64,000 bases of DNA, from the NCBI GenBank assembly GCA_023397505.1, contig JAEWUC010000001.1:202454-266453 (forward strand), read 5' to 3'. Below the pieces are notes generated by a model, which saw nothing but the letters and a program-made list of their open reading frames with translations, searched no databases and was not told the DNA's origin. This document shows, one piece after another, positions 8,660 through 17,055 of the stretch; position 1 is the stretch's first letter; each line of letters starts with the position of its first letter. Made by a program: the position numbers and the translations under genes. This DNA comes from Bacteroidota bacterium (GTDB lineage: Bacteria > Bacteroidota > Ignavibacteria > Ignavibacteriales > Melioribacteraceae).

Positions 8660-11132
8660 TTTTGCCTGCTTCAATCATATTTGCAAAAATTCTGTATGCC
8701 CCCGAAACGCCCGCGGGTAATTGGCGGAACCATGAAAGTCCCGTATAAATAAAAATTCCATTGCCGTAACGCGTATATAATGTGCTGCCGAATAATTCTT
8801 TTTCGTTTTTATCGTGACCTGAAAAAATTGTTTTGTATTTATCGTCCCATTGATCAGCAAAATATAATCCTCTTTCTTGAATCCAGCTGTTAAAATCTTT
8901 ATCGCTAATTTTATTTGGGAAGTTTAAGATTTCATTTCCGGTTTCAACAAAATTTATTTTCGCTTCTTCATCGGTAATTCTATCTTGACTAATTCTAAAT
9001 GGAAAAGGACCGATATCTTGAGTTACCAAACCGGACGCAACATTGTATTGAACGATTAATGTACCGCCGGATTTAACATATTCGAGCAATTTTGGCTGGG
9101 TAAATTTTAAACGCTCTCTTGTATTGTATGCTCTTATACCGGTTATAATTGCGTCATATTGTGAAAGATTACTTGCTTCAAGCATTTCATCAGAAATTAA
9201 AGTTACATCATAACCCATGTTTTGCAAACACTCCGGAATTTCATCGCCGGAGCCCATTATGTAGCCAATTTTTCCTGAAATATTTTCAATATCAAGTTTA
9301 ACAAGTTTGATTTCACTTTTGGGAAAATAAACCTGCGGAACGATATGGGGATGTGAAATTTCCACTAACGATTTGTCATATCTTTTCCCATTTATATTTA
9401 ACGAAACTTTAAGAATTGTTTCACCGGGTTTTTGCGGCGGAGTAACAGAAACTGAAATTAATTTTTCATCATATTTGTTTTTTAATTCAAATGGTATTTG
9501 CGGCGGATCCATTTTCCAGCCGTCAGTTCCTTCAAACGTTAGCACGCCTTTAACATTAGATGAATTGCTTTTCAATCTAACCTGAATACTTTTTGATTTT
9601 TCATTTGCAAAGATTGCTGCTTTTTCATTTATGTTTGCAGTAACAAGCGGCCTAATTTCAAATGGCCTGTACATTTCGCCATCGACTCTGTCATTCCATC
9701 TATAAAGCAGCGGGATACTATAAGAAAGCTTAATTCCATCCACATCTAAAACAACTTCAATGGGAATTACAGGCGGATTTTCTGCTAATCCAATCAAATC
9801 GGCATTCGAAACTTTAAATAATCCAATAGCTTTTTCATCTTCGAGCCAATATGGTTGTGATATATTATAATTATCGGGGATTGAAATTTCATTTTCTGTC
9901 GTTTCAGGCTTATTATTATTAAGCTTCAGATTTGATGATATATTTACATTCAAAGTTGGGAAAATAATTTTATCAATTTTGAAATTGATATTTGACCTAT
10001 TAACAAAAGTTGTTTTGATTGATACTTTGGTGCCGGGAGAAGCCGAATAATCTTGAGAAATAGATTCAATCCACAAACCTGCACATGATTTAATAATACT
10101 TAGAAGTTCTTGTCTTTTAACATCAACCCAATAATTAGCTTCTAATTTATCAAACTCATTTAACAATGATAGTAATTGCGGGATTGAAGCTGGGGGATTA
10201 GTAGTGTCAAAGTTCTTAATGATTGATTTTATCTTTTCATTTATTAATTCACCATTTTGAATTCGGTTCCAAGTTATATCGATATCATCAAAAATATTAT
10301 CTTCAGCAGGTTCACCTTCTATAAGTTGAAAATATTCAAAACGCGAACCTCTGAATGCAGATGCGCCGAAACCTTGGCTTTTATGCATCGATCTGCTTTC
10401 TGCGCCAAGTTCCGTGTAGGATTTCCCATAATGTGGATTGTAATCTCCAACATCAACGCTTATTAATCCGGAAGCATCATTAACAGACGGGCGCCAATTA
10501 TTCCAAAAAATTCTTTTCGTTTTCCAAACTTCAAGATTCTTTAATTGTTCTGGAAATTTATTCGGGTCGGCTGCTGCTTTAAAAGCTTCTGCCGCAATTA
10601 ATGCAGATGCAGTATGATGCCCGTGTCCGCCCGAACTGCCAACGGGGAATCTTGTAATTATAACATCGGGCTTAAACTTCCTGATGACATAAACAACATC
10701 TTCTAAAATTTCTTCTTTGCCCCAGAATTCAAAAGTTTCTTCGGGAGATTTTGAATAACCGAAATCAACAGCGCGTGTAAAAAACTGTTCTCCGCCGTCA
10801 ATTTTTCTTGCCTGTAAAAGTTCCTGTGTCCTTAAGATTCCAATCTCAACACCTTTTTCAGAGCCAATTAAATTTTGTCCGCCGTCGCCGCGTGTTAAAG
10901 ATAAATAGCCGGTTCTATATTTTTTACCTTTTGATAAATATGCCATTAACGATGTGTTTTCATCATCGGGGTGCGCGGCAATGTATAAAACACTTCCTAA
11001 TACATTTAGTTTTTCGAGCGAGTTAATAATTTCTGAAGTACTTAAAATTTTTTGGGGTTGTGAATTGCCGTTACCGTAAAAAATTATTAGCGAAATAAAA
11101 ATCAGTAAAGATTTTGAGCTGAGTTTATTCAT
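8649..11132 (-). CDS. Large exported PIG-L family deacetylase with C-terminal GATase-like domain
   Basis: An 827-residue protein. A signal peptide covers residues 1-24. The PIG-L/LmbE deacetylase domain (about 45-270) carries the zinc motif AHPDDE (His54, Asp57) and the distal HGHHTASA histidines. A central region of about 300-600 is beta-rich, resembling a NEW3-type sandwich. The C-terminal 200 residues (IGYIMGSGDEIPECLQNMGYDVTLI ... YDAIITGIRAYN ... GGTLIVQYN) resemble a class I glutamine-amidotransferase/ThuA-like fold without an obvious catalytic cysteine. PIG-L enzymes remove acetyl groups from N-acetylglucosamine-type substrates. Export places the reaction outside the cytoplasm. It is the first gene of a putative three-gene unit with a 44-residue membrane protein and an SSS symporter. 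Confidence 0.85.
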   Translation of the reverse strand: MNKLSSKSLLIFISLIIFYGNGNSQPQKILSTSEIINSLEKLNVLGSVLYIAAHPDDENTSLMAYLSKGKKYRTGYLSLTRGDGGQNLIGSEKGVEIGILRTQELLQARKIDGGEQFFTRAVDFGYSKSPEETFEFWGKEEILEDVVYVIRKFKPDVIITRFPVGSSGGHGHHTASALIAAEAFKAAADPNKFPEQLKNLEVWKTKRIFWNNWRPSVNDASGLISVDVGDYNPHYGKSYTELGAESRSMHKSQGFGASAFRGSRFEYFQLIEGEPAEDNIFDDIDITWNRIQNGELINEKIKSIIKNFDTTNPPASIPQLLSLLNEFDKLEANYWVDVKRQELLSIIKSCAGLWIESISQDYSASPGTKVSIKTTFVNRSNINFKIDKIIFPTLNVNISSNLKLNNNKPETTENEISIPDNYNISQPYWLEDEKAIGLFKVSNADLIGLAENPPVIPIEVVLDVDGIKLSYSIPLLYRWNDRVDGEMYRPFEIRPLVTANINEKAAIFANEKSKSIQVRLKSNSSNVKGVLTFEGTDGWKMDPPQIPFELKNKYDEKLISVSVTPPQKPGETILKVSLNINGKRYDKSLVEISHPHIVPQVYFPKSEIKLVKLDIENISGKIGYIMGSGDEIPECLQNMGYDVTLISDEMLEASNLSQYDAIITGIRAYNTRERLKFTQPKLLEYVKSGGTLIVQYNVASGLVTQDIGPFPFRISQDRITDEEAKINFVETGNEILNFPNKISDKDFNSWIQERGLYFADQWDDKYKTIFSGHDKNEKELFGSTLYTRYGNGIFIYTGLSWFRQLPAGVSGAYRIFANMIEAGKSGK

Positions 11133-11174
11133 GAAATACTCGTTTCAGTTTTATTGGCAATCGATAAAATCTTA

Positions 11175-11205
11175 AAACAAAAACCCCTCTCAAAAAGAGA
11201 GGGGC
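11175..11205 (-). terminator. Rho-independent terminator of the DUF2911 gene
   Basis: Perfect 8-bp stem (CCCCTCTC at 11184-11191 and GAGAGGGG at 11197-11204) with a 5-base loop. Read on the minus strand it is followed by TTTTTGTTTT. It lies 13 bases past the DUF2911 stop. Confidence 0.88.
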
Positions 11206-11216
11206 AAAAGTTTGAA

Positions 11217-11798
11217 TTAATTTACTGCCTCAATTTTAAAAGGAACTCTAGTTTCTTCCCACTGCAAATATGCGTTGCATGATGTGCCTTCTAGATTATC
11301 GAAACCATAAGTTAGCCATTCGGTAGCCGGTACCTTAGCTGAAGCAACACTAGTGCGTAAAACATCTTCTTCGGGTTTTAATTGATAACTGCCCCAAAGT
11401 TTATTGTTCTTATTAATTATTACAACCCATTCTTTTTCACCGGGAATAAAGTGCAAACTATATTTCCCTGCCGGAACCTTATTTCCATTGACTAAAACAT
11501 CTTTGGAAAACTCAATAGTTGTGTTTTCATTTGCACCGCCGCGCCATGGGAATGGTTTCTCATTTGAATATTTATTACCCGGTTCCAATCCGAAAGGAAC
11601 CAATTCACCGAAAATTTTTCTGCCTTTTACGCCGGGCCGGCTGTAATCAATTGTAATTTCCGTATCAATACCGATTGTTTGAGATACTGTTGCGTGGAGA
11701 CTTGGTCGCGGTTTTTTATCTTGCTGCGCTTGTAATGAAAATGTGAACAACATTGTAATTAGAACTGCAATGAAAATTTTAAAATGATGAAGTTTCAT
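11217..11798 (-). CDS. Exported DUF2911 domain protein
   Basis: A 193-residue protein with a signal peptide (residues 1-24, ending SLQAQ). The rest is one DUF2911 domain: PRPSLHATVSQTIG, the ITIDYSRPGVKGRKIFGELVPFG block, PWRGGANENTTIEFSKDVLVNG, and PAGKYSLHFIPGE. DUF2911 proteins are common in Bacteroidota and have no established function. A perfect AGGAGG lies 5 bases before the ATG. The gene stands alone: its own terminator follows, and the ABC-F gene diverges upstream. Confidence 0.85.
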   Translation of the reverse strand: MKLHHFKIFIAVLITMLFTFSLQAQQDKKPRPSLHATVSQTIGIDTEITIDYSRPGVKGRKIFGELVPFGLEPGNKYSNEKPFPWRGGANENTTIEFSKDVLVNGNKVPAGKYSLHFIPGEKEWVVIINKNNKLWGSYQLKPEEDVLRTSVASAKVPATEWLTYGFDNLEGTSCNAYLQWEETRVPFKIEAVN

Positions 11799-11973
11799 TT
11801 TTCCTCCTTTATAGTATGATTATGATTTTTGAATTGAGCCCTGAGAATCTGACGAAGAAAATAATAAAATTTCTTGTTAATTCATTGGGCAGAAAATTTG
11901 TATGAATAAGTTTTACATTCTTTTACAATGATGGAGTGGGGAATCCGATTCAAGAATCCAACTGCGTAATTAC

Positions 11974-11981
11974 TATATTTG
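11974..11981 (+). promoter_or_regulatory. Putative -7 promoter element of the ABC-F gene
   Basis: TATATTTG matches TAnnTTTG exactly, 13 bases before the first ATG at 11995. If used, the mRNA leader would be very short (about 5-15 bases). Confidence 0.45.
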
Positions 11982-11994
11982 CATCCGTTAAATA

Positions 11995-13887
11995 ATGGAA
12001 TTTATGAGTATCAACATTACCCCGGTAATACTGACTGCAAAAGAATTGGAAGTACACTACGGTGAACAGATAATTTTAGATAAAGCTTCATTATCTGTTC
12101 ATGAAGGCGACCGCATTGGTCTGGTTGGCAAGAATGGCGCGGGTAAATCCACATTTCTAAAAATAATTTCCGGAATAATTCCACCCGATTACGGCGAAGT
12201 AGCTAAAAGAAATAATCTTATCGTTGGATTTTTATCGCAGGAATTTACACTTGATGAAACAAGAAATGTTTATGAAAATATTTTAGACGGCGCGGAATTA
12301 GTCTTAAATACGATTAGAGAATATGAAGCTACTCCATTCGATTCACCGAACAAACATGTGCTCGAAGAGAAAATAAATCAGGTTGACGGATGGCAGCTTG
12401 AAAGAAATATAAATTTGTTAATTGATTCGCTTCATGCACCATCACGTGATAGAAAAATTAATACTTTATCCGGCGGAGAAAAACGACGTGTTGCTTTGTG
12501 CCGCGCTTTAATTTCGCGTCCTGAACTTTTAATACTCGACGAACCGACAAACCATCTTGATACCGGATCGATTGAATGGATTGAAAATTTTCTAGCCGCT
12601 TATAAAGGTACATGTATTTTCGTAACTCACGACAGGTATTTTTTAGATAGAATCGCGACTCGAATAGTTGAACTTTCGAACGGGATATTCTTTTCGCATC
12701 AGGGTAATTACACGGATTATTTGATTAACAAATCCGAACGACAGGCGATTAAAGAAGCCGAAGAGAAAAAACGGCAAAATTTTTTACGGCGGGAATTGGA
12801 CTGGGTTTTGCGTGGTCCGCGTGCAAGAAGAACTAAAGCAAAAAGCCGTCTCGATAATTATTATGAAGTTGCATCTCAACAAAACAATGAGGTTGAGCTT
12901 GATGTTGATTTGATTATTCCTCCACCGGAAAAATTAGGGAATAAAGTTTTGGAATTGAAAAATATAGGTATGCAACTCGGTGAAAAAAAATTATTCGATG
13001 GACTTAGTTTTAATTTTGAAAGCGGAAGAAAACTCGGTATAGTTGGTAAAAACGGGGCGGGTAAAACAACTTTATTAAAAATAATCTTGGGCTCGATTGA
13101 TTCAACAACAGGTAAAATTGAAATAGGCGAGAGAACTCATTTTAATTATGTTGATCAAGCACGATTGATTTTGAATGATGATGATACTGTTTTCAAAGCT
13201 ATCGGTGAAGGCAGCGATTCTATTAAATTCGGTAATGTACAAATGACAATTTGGACATATCTGCGCCGGTATCTTTTCACAGACGATAGAATTAATACTT
13301 TAGTCGGACGTTTATCAGGCGGAGAAAGGAGCCGGTTGACTCTCGCTAAAATTTTAATGAACGGCGGCAATTTTCTTTTACTTGATGAACCGACAAACGA
13401 TCTCGATTTGCCGACTTTACGAATTCTGGAAGAAGCATTAATTGCATTTGAAGGATGTGTAGTCGTGGTCAGCCATGATAGGTATTTCTTAAATCGAGTT
13501 TGCAACGGAATCCTAGCTTTTGAAGAAAACGGAAATCTTTATTTCAGCGAAGGGAATTACGATTACTATGTTGAGAAAAGAAAAAACAAAATTGATATAG
13601 TCGAATCAACAAACAATAAGGAAAAGAAAACCGATACGCGTTCAAAAGTAAAAGTTAGAAAACTTACTTGGAAAGAGAATAAGGAACTTGAAACAATGGA
13701 AGAAAATATTTTAAATGCCGAAGCTGAGGTAGAAAGAATAGAAAGTATTTTCTCTTCGCCGGATTTTTATGAAAAGTATTCAGATAAAAGTACGGAACTG
13801 AGCAATCAACTTGAAAATGCAAAACATCGTATCAAAGAATTGTATGAGCGTTGGGAAGAATTAGAACGCATCAAAAATGAAAATTAG
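11995..13887 (+). CDS. uup: ABC-F family ATPase (Uup-like)
   Basis: A 630-residue soluble protein with two ABC domains and no membrane segment. Domain 1 has Walker A GKNGAGKS, signature LSGGEKRR and Walker B LLILDEPTNHLD. Domain 2 has GKNGAGKT, LSGGERSR and LLLDEPTNDLD. The linker with arginine-rich RGPRARRTKAKSRL lies between them. The last 90 residues form a charged coiled coil, as in Uup. ABC-F proteins act on ribosomes, and Uup is also linked to DNA branch metabolism in Escherichia coli. There is no evidence for an antibiotic-resistance role. The start may be the second ATG at 12004, since the first lies only 13 bases after the -7 element. Confidence 0.85.
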   Translation: MEFMSINITPVILTAKELEVHYGEQIILDKASLSVHEGDRIGLVGKNGAGKSTFLKIISGIIPPDYGEVAKRNNLIVGFLSQEFTLDETRNVYENILDGAELVLNTIREYEATPFDSPNKHVLEEKINQVDGWQLERNINLLIDSLHAPSRDRKINTLSGGEKRRVALCRALISRPELLILDEPTNHLDTGSIEWIENFLAAYKGTCIFVTHDRYFLDRIATRIVELSNGIFFSHQGNYTDYLINKSERQAIKEAEEKKRQNFLRRELDWVLRGPRARRTKAKSRLDNYYEVASQQNNEVELDVDLIIPPPEKLGNKVLELKNIGMQLGEKKLFDGLSFNFESGRKLGIVGKNGAGKTTLLKIILGSIDSTTGKIEIGERTHFNYVDQARLILNDDDTVFKAIGEGSDSIKFGNVQMTIWTYLRRYLFTDDRINTLVGRLSGGERSRLTLAKILMNGGNFLLLDEPTNDLDLPTLRILEEALIAFEGCVVVVSHDRYFLNRVCNGILAFEENGNLYFSEGNYDYYVEKRKNKIDIVESTNNKEKKTDTRSKVKVRKLTWKENKELETMEENILNAEAEVERIESIFSSPDFYEKYSDKSTELSNQLENAKHRIKELYERWEELERIKNEN

Positions 13888-14073
13888 TATTTCTAAATTA
13901 AATTTGATTTCAGCACTACGACCGAATATGGTTCCAGTTGATGCAAATAGAATAGCAAATTTTTCTTCTTTAAGCGGTCAATAATCAAACTTTCTGAAAT
14001 TGTAAACCCTTTGCCAAATGCGTATATTTTCGCACTCAAAATTCGGTTTTATATATTTATGAAGAACAATTTT

Positions 14074-14090
14074 ACCTCGATAATAGAGGT
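14074..14090 (+). promoter_or_regulatory. Small hairpin just upstream of the lepA ribosome-binding site
   Basis: ACCTC and GAGGT pair around a 7-base loop, ending 2 bases before the AGGAGAAG Shine-Dalgarno at 14093-14100. It may tune translation, but it is short. Confidence 0.3.
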
Positions 14091-14107
14091 TTAGGAGAAG
14101 TAGTTTA

Positions 14108-15901
14108 GTGCAAAACATACGTAATTTCTGCATCGTTGCACATATAGATCACGGCAAATCAACAATTGCCGATGGACTTTTGGAATTCACGCACACTGTA
14201 AGTCAAAGGGAATCCAAACAGCAGTTGCTGGATAGTTTGGATTTGGAACGCGAACGCGGCATCACGATTAAGTCGCATGCAATTCAAATGAAGTACAAAG
14301 CAAAAGATAATCAAGAGTATATTCTCAATTTAATAGATACGCCAGGGCACGTAGATTTTTCGTATGAAGTTTCACGTTCGCTTGCAGCCTGCGAAGGCGC
14401 TATTCTTGTTGTTGACGCTGCGCAAGGTGTTGAGGCCCAAACAATTTCCAATTTGTATATGGCATTTGATGCCGGGCTCGAAATTATACCTGTGATTAAT
14501 AAAATAGATTTACCAAGCGCTATGGTCGATACTGTCAAGCATCAAATTATTGATTTGATTGGATGTAAAGATGAAGATATAATTTTGGCGAGCGCAAAAA
14601 CACGGGCAGGTATCGAAGATATTTTAGAAGCTGTTGTAAATAGATTTTCTCCTCCCAAAGGTGATGAAAATGCTCCATTGCAAGCGTTAATTTTTGATTC
14701 GGTTTTTGATTCATATAGAGGTGCGGTTGCGTATATCCGTGTGTTTAACGGAGTACTCCGCGAAAAAGAAGAAATAACTTTTTTTACGAACGGGAAAAAA
14801 TTTCTTGCCGAAGAAATAGGTACTCTTCGACTCGGTAGGATTAAGACTAATGAACTAAGAGCCGGGAATGTTGGATATCTTGTTGCGGGTATAAAAGAAT
14901 TGCAGGATACGAAAGTCGGCGATACTGTAACCCATATAAAAAATGGAGCCGAAAATCCTCTCCCCGGTTACAAAGATATTAAGCCGATGGTGTTCAGCGG
15001 TTTGTATCCGACCGACTCAGACGAATATGAAGATTTACGCGAAGCATTGGAAAAGTACAGGCTGAATGATTCTTCCGTTACGTATATTCCTGAAACATCT
15101 GCTGCGCTCGGTTTTGGATTTAGATGCGGTTTCCTTGGAATGCTTCATATGGAAATTGTTCAGGAAAGATTGGAGCGAGAATTCGATCAATCGATAGTCA
15201 CAACACTCCCTAACGTTGAGTATTGGGTTTATAAAAAGAACGGAGAAAAAATTATTGTTGATAACCCGGCTGAAATGCCAGTTGTTGGCGAAATAGAAAA
15301 AGTTGAAGAACCTTATGTTAAAGCACAAATAGTAACGCCGAGCGATTACGTCGGGAACTTAATGCAGCTTGCAATTGAAAAAAGAGGTGTTTATATAAAC
15401 ACAACTTATTTGGATCCGACACGCGCCGATCTTGCATTTGAGTTTCCGCTATCGGAAATTATTTTTGATTTTTATGATAAGTTAAAATCAATTTCCCGTG
15501 GATATGCATCATTCGATTACGAATTTATCGGGTATCGCCAAAGTGATCTTGTAAAACTTGATATTATGTTAAACGGCGAAAAAGTTGATGCTCTTTCAAT
15601 CATAGTTCATGAGAAAAAAGCATATAGTTGGGGATTAAAAGTTTGTTCAAAATTGAAAGACCTTATTCCGCGCCAGATGTTTGAAATTGCGGTTCAAGCT
15701 GCTATTGGAGCGAAAGTAATTTCAAGAACAAATATAAAAGCAATGCGCAAAAACGTTCTTGCCAAATGTTACGGCGGTGATATAACCCGTAAAAGAAAAC
15801 TTCTTGAAAAACAAAAAGAAGGCAAGAAACGAATGAAGCAGGTCGGCAATGTGGAAATTCCGCAAGAAGCTTTTCTTGCTGTGTTGCAAATAGAGGATTA
15901 A
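14108..15901 (+). CDS. lepA: Elongation factor 4 (back-translocating GTPase LepA)
   Basis: A 597-residue translational GTPase starting at GTG, with AGGAGAAG 7 bases upstream. The G domain shows G1 AHIDHGKST, G2 RERGITIKS, G3 DTPGHVDF and G4 NKIDLP. Downstream are domains II-IV and the LepA-specific C-terminus, ending with the lysine-rich tail region KCYGGDITRKRKLLEKQKEGKKRMKQ, which defines the family. LepA binds stalled or translocated ribosomes and can move them back one step. Its full length equals the usual family length. The signal peptidase gene follows after 132 bases that hold an inverted repeat. Confidence 0.96.
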   Translation: MQNIRNFCIVAHIDHGKSTIADGLLEFTHTVSQRESKQQLLDSLDLERERGITIKSHAIQMKYKAKDNQEYILNLIDTPGHVDFSYEVSRSLAACEGAILVVDAAQGVEAQTISNLYMAFDAGLEIIPVINKIDLPSAMVDTVKHQIIDLIGCKDEDIILASAKTRAGIEDILEAVVNRFSPPKGDENAPLQALIFDSVFDSYRGAVAYIRVFNGVLREKEEITFFTNGKKFLAEEIGTLRLGRIKTNELRAGNVGYLVAGIKELQDTKVGDTVTHIKNGAENPLPGYKDIKPMVFSGLYPTDSDEYEDLREALEKYRLNDSSVTYIPETSAALGFGFRCGFLGMLHMEIVQERLEREFDQSIVTTLPNVEYWVYKKNGEKIIVDNPAEMPVVGEIEKVEEPYVKAQIVTPSDYVGNLMQLAIEKRGVYINTTYLDPTRADLAFEFPLSEIIFDFYDKLKSISRGYASFDYEFIGYRQSDLVKLDIMLNGEKVDALSIIVHEKKAYSWGLKVCSKLKDLIPRQMFEIAVQAAIGAKVISRTNIKAMRKNVLAKCYGGDITRKRKLLEKQKEGKKRMKQVGNVEIPQEAFLAVLQIED

Positions 15902-15920
15902 AAATTTTACTTACTCTTAT

Positions 15921-15998
15921 TTATGATCTTGTTCTTAATTATGCCCTAATCCTTCTAAATATTAGCTTAAATTAATAGAATCAAGAACAAGAACATGA
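15921..15998. repeat. Imperfect inverted repeat between lepA and lepB, part of a dispersed motif
   Basis: Two 20-base arms, 15921-15940 and 15979-15998, match at 17 of 20 positions when one is reverse-complemented; the core is CTTGTTCTTAATT against AATCAAGAACAAG. The same core GATTAAGAACAAG occurs again at 26393. It may form a hairpin in the transcript or be a dispersed repeat. Confidence 0.5.
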
Positions 15999-16033
15999 GA
16001 AAGAATTAATTGAAGAATATTTTAATTAAATAA

Positions 16034-16960
16034 ATGGTAGATATGTCAATATTTAAATCAAATCCCGATAAAGAAAAAAAGAAAGTTGTTCCGAAGACAC
16101 CGACACAAAAAACATTAGAGTTCATAAAAAATTTATTATTTGCTGCGGTTGCAGCGTTGATAATAAAAACATTTCTTATAGAAACATCGCGCGTTCCAAC
16201 AGGCTCTATGGAAAAGACAATTCTTGTCGGTGATTTTTTGTTTGTAAATAAATTTGTTTACGGTTCTTCTTCACCGAGGAATATACCATTTACAAATATT
16301 GCGCTTCCATATTTTCAACTGCCAGCTATTCACGAGCCCGAACGCGGCGATATTGTTGTTTTTGAATACCCCGGTGATAGAGACGAAATGAACTCTGCTG
16401 AAATAATGAATTATGTAAAACGCTGCATTGGTGAACCGGGAGATACGATTGAAGTAATAGATAAGGTTGTTTTTGTCAATGGTAAAGAAGCAAAACGTCC
16501 CGCGCAGATTCAGTATATTAGTCCTTATGTTACTCCTGCCGGTGTAGCAAATCCAAGAATTTTTCCGAAAGGATCCGGTTTTAATGAAGATAACTTTGGA
16601 CCGGTTTATGTACCGAAAAAAGGTGATAAAATTCCTTTAACTCTTGAAACTGTTGAAAAGTGGAGAACAATTATCGATCGTGAATTCGGCAAAAAAGTAT
16701 TAACTGTTGAGGGTTCTCAAGTTATGATAGAAGGCAAACCGGCGGATTCATATACACTAAAACAAGATTATTATTTTATGATGGGCGATAACCGCGACGA
16801 CAGCGCCGACAGCCGCTTTTGGGGATTTGTTCCTCGCGATAAAATTGTGGGACAAGCGCTTATGATTTATTGGTCATGGGACCCCAGTATTCCATTCTCT
16901 GACTTCTTCAATTTAATGAGTACTGTACGCTTGAATAGAATTGCAAAATTAGTCCATTGA
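16034..16960 (+). CDS. lepB: Signal peptidase I
   Basis: A 308-residue type I signal peptidase. One N-terminal membrane segment (about 31-48) is followed by the catalytic motif SRVPTGSME with nucleophile Ser58. The general base is in YVKRC, Lys129, and the C-terminal box reads MMGDNRDDSADSRFWG. It removes signal peptides from exported proteins on the periplasmic side. It is longer than the minimal enzyme because of an insert of about 60 residues between the lysine box and the final box, as in other Bacteroidota. The alternative start is the ATG at 16043. A strong terminator follows. Confidence 0.94.
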   Translation: MVDMSIFKSNPDKEKKKVVPKTPTQKTLEFIKNLLFAAVAALIIKTFLIETSRVPTGSMEKTILVGDFLFVNKFVYGSSSPRNIPFTNIALPYFQLPAIHEPERGDIVVFEYPGDRDEMNSAEIMNYVKRCIGEPGDTIEVIDKVVFVNGKEAKRPAQIQYISPYVTPAGVANPRIFPKGSGFNEDNFGPVYVPKKGDKIPLTLETVEKWRTIIDREFGKKVLTVEGSQVMIEGKPADSYTLKQDYYFMMGDNRDDSADSRFWGFVPRDKIVGQALMIYWSWDPSIPFSDFFNLMSTVRLNRIAKLVH

Positions 16961-16986
16961 AAATTGTACGATAAACTTTTTAATTG

Positions 16987-17030
16987 AATGCGTTGTTTTA
17001 ATATTCTATAAACAACGCATTTTCTTTTTT
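16987..17030 (+). terminator. Rho-independent terminator after lepB
   Basis: Perfect 12-bp stem (AATGCGTTGTTT at 16987-16998 and AAACAACGCATT at 17010-17021) with an 11-base loop, followed by a T-rich tail to 17030. Confidence 0.88.
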
Positions 17031-17055
17031 ACAAACTTTTTTGAAAGTGAAGAAT

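Noticed and set aside
11825..11840. 16-base exact repeat ATTTTTGAATTGAGCC, also at 25257-25272
   Set aside because: One extra copy of an AT-rich 16-mer in 64 kb is close to what chance allows, and the flanks do not match.
17041..17055. TTG start for the subtilase
   Set aside because: It puts five charged residues before a perfect signal peptide that begins at the ATG at 17056.
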